Part shown: positions 1 through 6,589 of the stretch, piece by piece
Layout: every line of letters starts with the position of its first letter
Numbering within the stretch: the first letter of the stretch is position 1
Origin: Bacillota bacterium
GTDB lineage: Bacteria; Bacillota; Sulfobacillia; Thermaerobacterales; Thermaerobacteraceae
DNA length: 6,740 bases
Reading direction: 5' to 3'
Assembly: GCA_003242195.1 (NCBI GenBank)
Contig: QGUQ01000108.1
Span: 1-6,740, forward strand
Translations under genes and position numbers: made by a program
Notes under the pieces: model-generated
What the model saw: only the letters and a program-made list of their open reading frames with translations
Database searches by the model: none
Told to the model about the DNA's origin: nothing

Positions 1-172
1 AGTGCCGCGCGCCTACACCAGTCCCGTCGAGCCGGGCGCCGGCGTGGACGATGGCGTCGGCTCGCGCCGCGGCCTCCAGAACCTGCGGGGGCAGGCTGCG
101 GGCCCGGCCCGGGATGTGGGTGTCGGAGAGCACCAGGATCTGGCGGGTGTCGCCTTCAGGCCTCACGAGCAC
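1..172 (-). CDS. YfcE/MJ0936-type metallophosphoesterase, N-terminal fragment
   Basis: Only the first 57 codons lie in the window. The predicted start is the GTG at 172, preceded by GGGAG with a 5-nt spacer; a second GTG at 166 is possible. Both overlap the end of dat, so translation is probably coupled. The sequence reads ILVLSDTHIPGRARSLPPQ (12-30) and then ADAIVHAG (38-45). SDTH gives the first metal-ligand motif (D-x-H, here D17 and H19) of calcineurin-like phosphodiesterases of the YfcE group, and the helix before ADAIVHAG is the usual next element. Family members hydrolyse phosphodiester or phosphomonoester bonds with two metal ions; the substrate here is unknown. Family members nearly always have Asp after the HxG (HAGD, second metal ligand), but this reads HAGARLDGTGVGARH to the edge. 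That may be divergence, a broken copy or a sequence error at a contig end. Confidence 0.75.
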   Translation of the reverse strand, partial: MLVRPEGDTRQILVLSDTHIPGRARSLPPQVLEAAARADAIVHAGARLDGTGVGARH

Positions 173-1031
173 CGGCGCTCCCGCCCGTTTCCTCCGCCAC
201 CCGCCGCCCGAAGGCCTCCAGTAGGCGCGAGAACACGGGGCCCGGCTTGCCCTCGCCCACCGGTCGGCCGTCGATTTCCACCACGGCTAGGATCTCGCTG
301 TTGGTCCCCGACAGCAGCACCTCGCCGGCCCGCTCCAGCCACGTGGCGGGAATCGCCTGCTCGCGCACCTCGATGCCGTTCTCCCGCGCCAGTTCGATGA
401 CCACGCCGCGCGTCACGCCCGGCAGGATGTTGGCCAGGGGGTGGGTGTACAGCGTCCCGTCCAGCAGCACGAACACGTTGCTGCTGGTGCCCTCGGTGAC
501 CAGGCCATCCCGGACGAAGATGGCCTCATAGGCACCGGCGCGGGCCGCCTGCTGGCGGGCCAGCACGTTGGGCAGCAGCCCCGTGGTCTTCACCCAGCAC
601 AACCCCCAGCGGTTGTCGGAGACGGTGATGGCCCGCACGCCGTCGCGCACGGCCTCCGGGGACGGACCGCCGCCGGACCGGGCGATGGCCACCACCGTGG
701 GCTGGAGGCCCTCGCTCCACGTGTGCGCCCGCGGCGCCACGCCACGCGTCACGTGAAGATAGATGGACCCGTCACGGACGCCGTTGCGCTGCAGAAGCTC
801 GTCGATGATCCGCGCCCATTCCTCCCGGGAGTGGGGCAACGGGATTTCCAGCGCCGCCGCGCTCTGCTCCAGGCGCTCCAGGTGCTGCTGCAGGCGGAAC
901 GGGCGCCCGTTGTAGCAGCGGATCACCTCGTAGATGGCGTCGGCAAACAGGAAGCCGCGGTCCTCCACCGGCACCACGGCTTCGGCGTAGGGGACGAACC
1001 GCCCGTTAAGATAGACCGTCTCCGGCGACAA
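156..1031 (-). CDS. dat: D-amino acid aminotransferase (D-alanine aminotransferase, PLP fold type IV)
   Basis: This cytoplasmic PLP enzyme interconverts D-alanine + 2-oxoglutarate and pyruvate + D-glutamate, supplying D-amino acids for peptidoglycan. At 291 aa it matches the family (about 280-290). With the TTG start, its key residues align with the Bacillus sp. YM-1 enzyme at a constant offset of +3: Y34 in YEVIRCYNG, R101 and H103 in RGVAPRAH (the DAAT-type carboxylate-binding motif), the PLP lysine K148 in WVKTTGLLPNVLAR, and E180 in VTEGTSSNVF (179-187), which contacts the PLP ring nitrogen. A C-terminal SGTNSEILAVVEIDG segment carries the phosphate-binding region. The PRAH motif and YEV(I)xxYNG favour DAAT over branched-chain aminotransferase (IlvE) or ADC lyase, though fold-IV substrate preference can shift. 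The TTG start is fixed by a strong Shine-Dalgarno. The gene overlaps pcrB by 26 bp and the downstream metallophosphoesterase by about 17 bp, which suggests one operon. Confidence 0.93.
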   Translation of the reverse strand: MSPETVYLNGRFVPYAEAVVPVEDRGFLFADAIYEVIRCYNGRPFRLQQHLERLEQSAAALEIPLPHSREEWARIIDELLQRNGVRDGSIYLHVTRGVAPRAHTWSEGLQPTVVAIARSGGGPSPEAVRDGVRAITVSDNRWGLCWVKTTGLLPNVLARQQAARAGAYEAIFVRDGLVTEGTSSNVFVLLDGTLYTHPLANILPGVTRGVVIELARENGIEVREQAIPATWLERAGEVLLSGTNSEILAVVEIDGRPVGEGKPGPVFSRLLEAFGRRVAEETGGSAGAREA

Positions 1032-1749
1032 AGCGTTCCCCTCCCCTGTCCTCCGCCCTGACGTCACGCACCGCGCGAACGGTCTGGCGAATTCGCCGCA
1101 GGCCGTCCGCGCGGTACAGCACGTTGCCCACCACGACGGTGTCGGCGATGGCCGCCATGGTCGCGGCCTGGTGCCCGCCGGTGATGCCCCCGCCGTAGAA
1201 CAGGCGCGCGCCCCGCACCACCTCGGCCGCCGCCCGCACCCAGGCGGGGTCACCGAAACGGCCACTGTATTCAATGTACACGATCCCCGCCCGGAGCAGG
1301 CGGTCGCCGACGGCCGCCCAGGCAGCCACCTCCTCCGCCGACGCCGGCACCGCCGCCGCCGATACCCGGGCCACCGTGGACGCCGGGTTGCAGACGATAT
1401 AGGCTTCGGTCACCACGCGCTCCCAGGGGAGGTAGGGGCCGAGCCGCTGGAGGGCCTCGCGGTGGGCTCCCACCAGCCAGCGGGGATCCCGGGTGTTGAG
1501 GACCATGGGGATGAAGTAGAGGTCGGCCCCCGGCACCGCCGCCTCCAGGTCGGAGACTTCGATGGCCACGGGCAACCCCGTGCTCCGCGCCGCGTCCAAC
1601 AAGCGCTCCACGTCGCTCCGCCGGATGCCGTCGCTGCCACCCAGGATCAGGGCGTCGGTCCCGGTCGCCGCCAAGCCGGCGATGGCGCTCGCCGGCAAGG
1701 GGCGGGCGGGATCGATCTTGACGGCATGCCGCCAGATACGCCAGTCCAC
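1006..1749 (-). CDS. pcrB: Heptaprenylglyceryl phosphate synthase (PcrB, GGGP synthase family)
   Basis: PcrB is a TIM-barrel prenyltransferase that joins a long polyprenyl diphosphate (heptaprenyl in Bacillus) to sn-glycerol-1-phosphate, the bacterial counterpart of the first archaeal ether-lipid step. Colinearity with B. subtilis PcrB is clear throughout: WRHAVKIDP (6-14, with the K and D used in substrate and Mg binding), GTDALILGGSDG (30-41), EVSDLEAAVPGADLYFIPMV (64-83), YIEYSG (158-163), LFYGGGI (183-189) and VVVGNVLY (205-212). A99, in RWLVGAHREA, aligns with B. subtilis Ala100, the position where archaeal GGGP synthases are reported to carry a chain-limiting Trp; this predicts a long-chain substrate. 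Length is 247 aa against about 228, the surplus being a charged tail (about 231-247). That tail overlaps the dat ribosome binding site and its first 26 bp, so the two genes look translationally coupled. No G1P dehydrogenase (AraM) or prenyl synthase gene is in the window. Confidence 0.95.
   Translation of the reverse strand: MDWRIWRHAVKIDPARPLPASAIAGLAATGTDALILGGSDGIRRSDVERLLDAARSTGLPVAIEVSDLEAAVPGADLYFIPMVLNTRDPRWLVGAHREALQRLGPYLPWERVVTEAYIVCNPASTVARVSAAAVPASAEEVAAWAAVGDRLLRAGIVYIEYSGRFGDPAWVRAAAEVVRGARLFYGGGITGGHQAATMAAIADTVVVGNVLYRADGLRRIRQTVRAVRDVRAEDRGGERFVAGDGLS
1038..1046 (-). promoter_or_regulatory. Ribosome binding site of dat
   Basis: GGGGAGGGG on the minus strand, inside the 3' end of pcrB and 6 nt before the TTG codon at 1031. 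It decides the otherwise unexpected TTG start (MSPETVYLNGRF). The frame is open further upstream to 1274, but that part is out of frame with pcrB and reads as low-complexity GC-rich sequence. Confidence 0.8.
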
Positions 1750-1754
1750 GGCGA

Positions 1755-1761
1755 CTCCTCC
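1755..1761 (-). promoter_or_regulatory. Ribosome binding site of pcrB
   Basis: GGAGGAG on the minus strand, in the 31-nt gap after the RND stop and 5 nt before the GTG at 1749. It fixes the start at MDWRIWRHAVKIDP. The open frame runs further upstream into the RND gene, but that extension (up to 1842) has no homology to PcrB and overlaps the pump. Confidence 0.85.
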
Positions 1762-1780
1762 CTCGCCAGCCCGTCTTCTA

Positions 1781-4700
1781 TTACGGTTTCGCCGGGCCGG
1801 GACCCTGCCGCCGGCGGCGATTCTCCAGAAGTAGCCAGGCACAGGGCAGGACCACGAGGGTCAGGGCGGTGGAGGAAAAGAGGCCACCAGCGAGGACCAC
1901 GGACAGGGGCGCCTCCAGCTCACTCCCCTCGCCCGGGAGGACGGCCATGGGCAGGGCGCCCAGCAGCGTCGTCAGAGCGGTCATCAGCACGGGCCGCAGC
2001 CGGCGTGACCACGCGCGGCGGATCGCCTCCCCCGGGCCGGCGCCGGCCGCCCGCTCCCGGATAGCCGCATCCACCAGGACGATGCCGTTGTTGACGGCGA
2101 TGCCCGCCAGGACGATGCCGCCCATGACCGCCGTCAGGCCCAGGGCGTTGCCGGCGGCCCACAGCCCCAGGATGCCGCCCACCAGGGCGAGGGGCAGCGT
2201 GAGCATGATGAGGAGGGGATAGCGCAACGACTCGAACTGGGCGGCCATCACCATGTACACCAGCAACAACGCACCCACCGCGGCAGGGATGAGGGTGGAG
2301 AATCCTTCCTCCATCAGGACGGCCGTACCCGCAGGGCGTACCGTGATGCCGGGCGGCAGGGACGCGGCGGCCGCCGCCCGGAGCGCCCGGTCCAGGGCGG
2401 TGCCGAAGTCCACGCCCTCCACACGAGCCGTCACCGTTGCCGTTCGCAGGCCGTCCCGCCGTACGACTCGCTGGGGGCTCTCACCCGGGAGGAGCGAGGC
2501 CACCTCCTCCACGGGCGTCCAGCCACCCGTGCCCCTCAGCTCCACGCGCCCCAGGGCGCTCACCTCCTGGGCCTCGGCCGGCCAGGACCGCAACACCACC
2601 GGCACCCACTCGCCGTCGACGCGGCCGCGGGCAACCACGTCCCCGGCCACGGCCACCCGCAGCTGCTCGGCCACCTGAGCGGGCAGCAGCCCGCGGCGGA
2701 TGGCCGCGGCGGCGTCGACCCGTAGAGCCAGCTCGGGTTGCCGGTGGTCCAGGTCCGCCGCCACGTCGCGCAGCCCCGGCACCGCCGCCAGTGCCTGCCG
2801 CACGGCCGTGACCGCCTCCCGCAGGGCCTGGGGGTCGGAACCCGTGACCGCCAGCTCCACCACGGGGGCCGCCGCCCCCACTTCTACCCACACGTTGCGG
2901 GGCCGGACCGTCACCTGGGCCCCCAGCCCGCGGAGGTCCGGGTCACGGGCCAAGAGCTCCCGCAACCGGGTTGCCAGGGTCTGGCCGGCCGCGGCTCCTC
3001 CGCGGTCCAGCTGCACCCGCACCAGCCCGCGGTGGGGTGCCCCTTCCTCGCCCGGGAGGTCCCCTTGCCCGCCGCGGCTGATGAAATAGGACACGCCCGG
3101 AAGCCGGGCCACCACGGCCTCCACCCGGCGCAGGGCGGCGCCCGTCTGGGCGAGGGTGGCCCCCGCGGGCAGTTCCAGGGCCACGTCCACGGCGCCGCCG
3201 CTGACGTCGGGGAGGAACTCGGTGCCCACCTGCCGGCCCAGGGGCAGGACCGCCAGGACCAGGCACAGGCCGCCCGCCACCACCAGGCCGGGCCTGGCCA
3301 GGCACCGCTCCAGCCAGGCGGGCACGGCCGTCGCAGCGGCCCCGCGGTGGGCCGCCCGTCCGGAACGATCGCCCTCGGCCTCCCGGCCCGGCTGCCGCAG
3401 CCACCAGGCGGCAAGGGCGGGTACCAGGGTCACCGAGACGAGCAGGGACATGACCTGGGCCAGCACGTTGGCCAGGGCCAGGTCGCGAAAGAGCTGGCCG
3501 GTGAGACCGCCCAGGAAGGCGACGGGCAGAAAGACGATGACGTTGGTCAGGGTCGAGCCGGTGATGGCGCCGGCCACTTCCGCGGTACCGGCGTCCGCGG
3601 CGCGGCGGGGATCGAGTCCCTCCTCCCGCCGGCGGGCGATGCTCTCCAGGACGACGATGGCCTGGTCCACCAGGATCCCGGCGCTCAGGGCCAGGCCGCC
3701 AAGACTCATGACGTTGAGGGTGATGCCCACCACGTGCATGGTAGCCAGGGTGGCGCACACCGACACGGGGATCGCCGCCGCAAGGACAGCCACCGCCCGC
3801 AGGTCGCGGAGGAACACCCAGAGCACCAGCACCGCCAACAGCCCGCCGACCACCAGGGACTGGGCCACGCCGCCCACGGCGCGCTCGACGAGCCGGCCGC
3901 CATCGTGGGTCACGATCAGGCGCGTGCCCGGCAGGTCCGCCACCAGCCGGTGCAGCTCCGCGCGGACCGCCCGGGCCACGGCGACCGTATTGGCACCCGC
4001 CTGCTGGTACACCAACAGGCTGACCCCGTCCCGGCCGTCGATGCGCTCGATCCCACCGGCGGGCTCGTTGCGCACGACGACGTCGGCCACGTCGGCCAGC
4101 CGCACGGGGACCGCCCCAGCCGCCACGGGCAGCCCGGCGGCCGCGGGCGGGACGGCGCCCGGCCCGACAAGGGACCGAGCCGCACCGGCGGGCGGCCGCA
4201 CCCACGCCGGATCGGACAGGCCGACGACGATCCGTTCCAAGGCCTCCGGGCCCGTGAAGCCCCCTTCCACCCGCAGCGGCCAGTGCCGCCCGCCGGCGGC
4301 ATCCCGGACCGTGCCCACGGCGGCCCCGTGGGCGGCCGCGGCCACGGCCGCCCGCACCTGCGCCGGTGACAGGCCGTGACGGCGCAGCGCGGCCGGGTCC
4401 AGGACGACCTCCATCCTGCGGGAAGGAGCGCCGCGCAGGACGACGGTGGCGACGCCGGGTACCTGCTCGAGCCGCGGCACCACCCGCTCCCGGATCAGGC
4501 GGGCGAGGACGTCACGTTCCGAAGGTCCCGCGGCGCTGATCTCCATCACCGGCAGCTGGTCGGGATCGAAGCGGAAGAACAGGGGCCGGGCCGCGCCCTC
4601 CGGCAGGGGTACGGGGTCCAGGCGCCGTGCGATCTCATCCCGGACGGCCTCCATGTCGCTGCCCCACTGGAAGCGGGCGACGACGACGGACGTGTTCTCC

Positions 4701-4954
4701 CGGGACTCGGACACCAGCTCCCGCAGCCCGTTCACCGTGCTCAGGGCCTGCTCCACGGGCTCGGTCACCAGCTCGGCCACCGCCTCGGGCGAGGCGCCCG
4801 GGTATGAGATGACGACGGTCACCACCGGCGGGATCAGCTCGGGAAGGAGACCGAGGGGCAGCGCCCGTATCGCGAAGAGGCCGGCCCAGACGGCGACGCC
4901 GATGGCCATGAGGGTCGCCACCGGCCGGCTGATGGACCACCGCCAAAGGGGCAC
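1781..4954 (-). CDS. RND-family efflux permease (AcrB/SwrC-like, HAE1-type)
   Basis: This is an inner-membrane, ion-driven exporter of the resistance-nodulation-division superfamily; its substrate cannot be read from sequence. At 1057 aa it is normal length and shows the duplicated RND plan: TM1 about 12-32; a first extracytoplasmic porter loop about 35-355 with YPGASPEAVAELVTEPVE (51-68); TM2-TM6 about 359-518; TM7 about 555-572; a second large loop about 575-885; TM8-TM12 about 886-1043. Typical motifs are MSLGGLALSAGILVD (416-430), FLPVAFLGGLTGQLFRDLA (475-493) and MAAQFESLRYPLLIM (903-917). The TM4 proton-relay pair, Asp-Asp in AcrB, is D430-Q431 here, and the TM10 lysine position reads N955-N956 (VNNGIVLVD). 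The TM11 positions matching AcrB Arg971 and Thr978 appear kept as R985 and T992. An Ala/Gly/Pro-rich insert lies at about 250-282. No adaptor or outer-membrane channel gene is visible, which fits a stand-alone Gram-positive pump such as SwrC. pcrB follows after 31 nt, probably in the same transcript. Confidence 0.93.
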   Translation of the reverse strand: MPLWRWSISRPVATLMAIGVAVWAGLFAIRALPLGLLPELIPPVVTVVISYPGASPEAVAELVTEPVEQALSTVNGLRELVSESRENTSVVVARFQWGSDMEAVRDEIARRLDPVPLPEGAARPLFFRFDPDQLPVMEISAAGPSERDVLARLIRERVVPRLEQVPGVATVVLRGAPSRRMEVVLDPAALRRHGLSPAQVRAAVAAAAHGAAVGTVRDAAGGRHWPLRVEGGFTGPEALERIVVGLSDPAWVRPPAGAARSLVGPGAVPPAAAGLPVAAGAVPVRLADVADVVVRNEPAGGIERIDGRDGVSLLVYQQAGANTVAVARAVRAELHRLVADLPGTRLIVTHDGGRLVERAVGGVAQSLVVGGLLAVLVLWVFLRDLRAVAVLAAAIPVSVCATLATMHVVGITLNVMSLGGLALSAGILVDQAIVVLESIARRREEGLDPRRAADAGTAEVAGAITGSTLTNVIVFLPVAFLGGLTGQLFRDLALANVLAQVMSLLVSVTLVPALAAWWLRQPGREAEGDRSGRAAHRGAAATAVPAWLERCLARPGLVVAGGLCLVLAVLPLGRQVGTEFLPDVSGGAVDVALELPAGATLAQTGAALRRVEAVVARLPGVSYFISRGGQGDLPGEEGAPHRGLVRVQLDRGGAAAGQTLATRLRELLARDPDLRGLGAQVTVRPRNVWVEVGAAAPVVELAVTGSDPQALREAVTAVRQALAAVPGLRDVAADLDHRQPELALRVDAAAAIRRGLLPAQVAEQLRVAVAGDVVARGRVDGEWVPVVLRSWPAEAQEVSALGRVELRGTGGWTPVEEVASLLPGESPQRVVRRDGLRTATVTARVEGVDFGTALDRALRAAAAASLPPGITVRPAGTAVLMEEGFSTLIPAAVGALLLVYMVMAAQFESLRYPLLIMLTLPLALVGGILGLWAAGNALGLTAVMGGIVLAGIAVNNGIVLVDAAIRERAAGAGPGEAIRRAWSRRLRPVLMTALTTLLGALPMAVLPGEGSELEAPLSVVLAGGLFSSTALTLVVLPCAWLLLENRRRRQGPGPAKP

Positions 4955-4960
4955 GCTGAA

Positions 4961-4968
4961 CCCCTCCC
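4961..4968 (-). promoter_or_regulatory. Ribosome binding site of the RND permease gene
   Basis: GGGAGGGG on the minus strand, 6 nt before the GTG start at 4954. It supports the GTG as start, giving the expected short cytoplasmic N-terminus (MPLWRWSISRPVAT) directly before the first membrane helix. No convincing -35/-10 pair was found in the 84 bases between gatB and this gene. Confidence 0.75.
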
Positions 4969-4978
4969 AAGAGGTGCC

Positions 4979-5015
4979 AAAAAGGTACCGGCGGCGCCCA
5001 GGCGCCGCCGGTACC
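4979..5015 (-). terminator. Intrinsic (Rho-independent) terminator after gatB
   Basis: A perfect 15-bp inverted repeat has arms at 4984-4998 and 5001-5015 (GGTACCGGCGGCGCC and its complement) separated by only 2 nt; in RNA the innermost pair probably opens to give a tetraloop. On the minus strand the stem is followed at once by TTTTT (4983-4979), the expected U-tract. It starts 23 nt past the gatB stop. No comparable T-run directly abuts the stem on the plus strand, and no plus-strand gene lies here, so it acts on the gatCAB transcript. It also lies only about 24 nt upstream of the RND start codon (see findings). Confidence 0.9.
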
Positions 5016-5038
5016 AGCCTACCCCTTTTCCCGCTCGC

Positions 5039-6589
5039 TCATTCCGGAGCATCCAGCCGCTGGCGCAACAGCTCGTTGACCCGCTGCGGATTCGCCTTGC
5101 CCCGGCTGAGGCGCATGACCTGGCCCACCAGGAAGCTCAGGGCATTGGTCTTGCCGCCGCGATAGTTGGCCACCGCCTCCGGGTTCTCGGCGATGACCTG
5201 CTCCACCCACGCCACCAGCTGGCCTTCGTCCGTGACCTGGACCAGGCCCCGCTCCTTGACGATGGCCTCCGGATGCCGGCCGGTCTCCAGCATCTCGGCG
5301 AAGACCTGCTTGGCGATCTTGCCGCTGATGGTGCCCTTGTCGATCAGCTTCAGCAGGTCGGCCAGGTCGCCGGGGCCGAAGGGCAAGTCGGCCACCGACT
5401 TGCCCGAGGCGTTGAGATGGGCCAGGAGCTCGCTCATGAGCCAGTTGCTGGCCGCCTTGGGCACCACGCCGGCCGCCACCACCGCCTCGAAGAAATCGGC
5501 TAGCGCCCGGTCGGCGGTCAGCACGCCGGCATCGTAGGCGGGCAGGCCGTACTCCCGGACGTAGCGCTCCCGCCGCTGGCGGGGCAGTTCGGGCAGGCGG
5601 GCCCGGATGCCCTCGACCCATTCCTCCGTCAACACCAGCCGCGGCAGGTCGGGCTCGGGGAAGTAGCGGTAGTCGTGGGCCTCCTCCTTGCCCCGGGAGG
5701 GCCGGGTGCGGCCCTTCTGCTCGTCCCAGTGCCGCGTCTCCCGGGCCAGCGGTTCTCCCCGCCGGACGGCCTCCAGATGCCGCTGCACCTCGTACTCGAT
5801 GGCCCGGACCACCGACCGGAAGGAGTTCAGGTTCTTGATCTCCGTGATGGGCGTCCGCAGGTCGCCGCCGTCGGGAGCGGCACCCGCCACGCACACGTTG
5901 ACGTTGGCGTCGCAGCGCAGGGAGCCCTCCTCCATGCGCACATCGGAGACGCCGGTGTAGAGGATCGCCGTGCGCAGTTCCTGGAGGAAGGCCCGTGCCT
6001 CCTCGGCGGAGGCGATGTCGGGCTCGGTGACGATCTCGATCAGGGGCACGCCGGCGCGGTTGAAGTCCAGCAGCGTGCCGGTGGCGTCCTGGTCGTGGAG
6101 GGACTTGCCCGCATCCTCCTCCAGGTGCAGGCGCCGGATGCGCACCCGCTTGCTGCCGCCCGGCGTGTCGATCTCCACCCAGCCACCGGTGGCCAGCGGC
6201 TGGTCGTACTGGGAGATCTGGTAGCCCTTGGGCAGGTCCGGGTAGGTGTAGTTCTTCCGGTCGAACTTGGTCTCCCGAGCGATGCGGCAGTTGAGGGCCA
6301 GTGCCGCCAGCACGGCGTACTCCAGGGCTTCCTCGTTCAGCACCGGGAGCGTGCCGGGCAGCCCCATGCAGACCGGGCAGATGTGGGTGTTGGGTGCGGC
6401 CCCGAACTCGTTGGGGCAGTTGCAGAAGATCTTCGACCGCGTCCGGAGCTCGACGTGCACCTCCAGCCCCACGATCACCCGGTACCGGAGGCCGTCCCGT
6501 TCCTGCCATGCCCCGCCGACCGCCGGCACTGCCGCGGTCCCGGTGCCCCTCGCCGACTGGGCCTGGGACGCTGTTGCTGGATGGTTCAC
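5039..6589 (-). CDS. gatB: Aspartyl/glutamyl-tRNA(Asn/Gln) amidotransferase subunit B (GatB)
   Basis: GatB binds the mischarged tRNA, activates the Glu or Asp side chain with ATP, and amidates it with ammonia from GatA, giving Gln-tRNA(Gln) and/or Asn-tRNA(Asn). The protein is 516 aa; the family is usually about 475. Family landmarks are GLEVHVEL (41-48), the cysteine set C56, C58, C71 and C74 (FCNCPN ... CPVCMGLPG) seen in zinc-containing GatB versions, TKFDRKNYTYPDLPKGYQIS (108-127), LHLEEDAGK (154-162), LLDFNRAGVPLIEIV (173-187), MEEGSLRCDANV (219-230) and HDYRYFPEPDL (305-315). The cradle domain spans roughly 36-325, followed by a helical part and a YqeY-like tRNA-binding tail from about 440, ending near FLVGQVMRLSRGKANPQ. 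The GTG start is chosen because GGGGAGGG sits 7 nt upstream and the start overlaps gatA by 4 bp; it adds about 35 Ala/Gly-rich residues before the conserved core. Where most GatBs have a Met-Arg-Ser-Lys-type stretch before EEAHDYRYF, this one reads PSRGK (297-301). Confidence 0.97.
   Translation of the reverse strand: MNHPATASQAQSARGTGTAAVPAVGGAWQERDGLRYRVIVGLEVHVELRTRSKIFCNCPNEFGAAPNTHICPVCMGLPGTLPVLNEEALEYAVLAALALNCRIARETKFDRKNYTYPDLPKGYQISQYDQPLATGGWVEIDTPGGSKRVRIRRLHLEEDAGKSLHDQDATGTLLDFNRAGVPLIEIVTEPDIASAEEARAFLQELRTAILYTGVSDVRMEEGSLRCDANVNVCVAGAAPDGGDLRTPITEIKNLNSFRSVVRAIEYEVQRHLEAVRRGEPLARETRHWDEQKGRTRPSRGKEEAHDYRYFPEPDLPRLVLTEEWVEGIRARLPELPRQRRERYVREYGLPAYDAGVLTADRALADFFEAVVAAGVVPKAASNWLMSELLAHLNASGKSVADLPFGPGDLADLLKLIDKGTISGKIAKQVFAEMLETGRHPEAIVKERGLVQVTDEGQLVAWVEQVIAENPEAVANYRGGKTNALSFLVGQVMRLSRGKANPQRVNELLRQRLDAPE

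Noticed and set aside
156..1031. Branched-chain aminotransferase (IlvE) or aminodeoxychorismate lyase (PabC) as identity of the dat gene
   Set aside because: The PRAH motif, the YEV(I)xxYNG context and colinear key residues match D-amino acid transaminase better.
1032..1274. Extension of dat upstream into pcrB
   Set aside because: The extra 81 residues are Arg/Ala/Ser/Thr-rich with no aminotransferase similarity; the TTG at 1031 has a good Shine-Dalgarno and gives the family's normal N-terminus.
1750..1842. N-terminal extension of pcrB to an upstream start at 1842
   Set aside because: It would overlap the RND gene by 62 bp, has no PcrB similarity, and a strong GGAGGAG precedes the GTG at 1749.
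2943..4205. Minus-strand 420-codon alternative frame inside the RND gene
   Set aside because: Arg/Gly-rich out-of-frame reading. The RND frame is continuous from 4954 to 1781, so there is no sign of a frameshift needing this frame.
2738..4369. Long plus-strand open frame (543 codons) opposite the RND gene
   Set aside because: Composition is Gly/His/Gln/Arg-rich with no domain or membrane pattern. It is the antisense of a confirmed RND gene with GC-rich third positions, which leaves the opposite strand free of stops.
5021..5035. Plus-strand terminator from the same hairpin using the downstream T-run
   Set aside because: The TTTT run is separated from the stem by about 10 bases and no plus-strand gene ends here.
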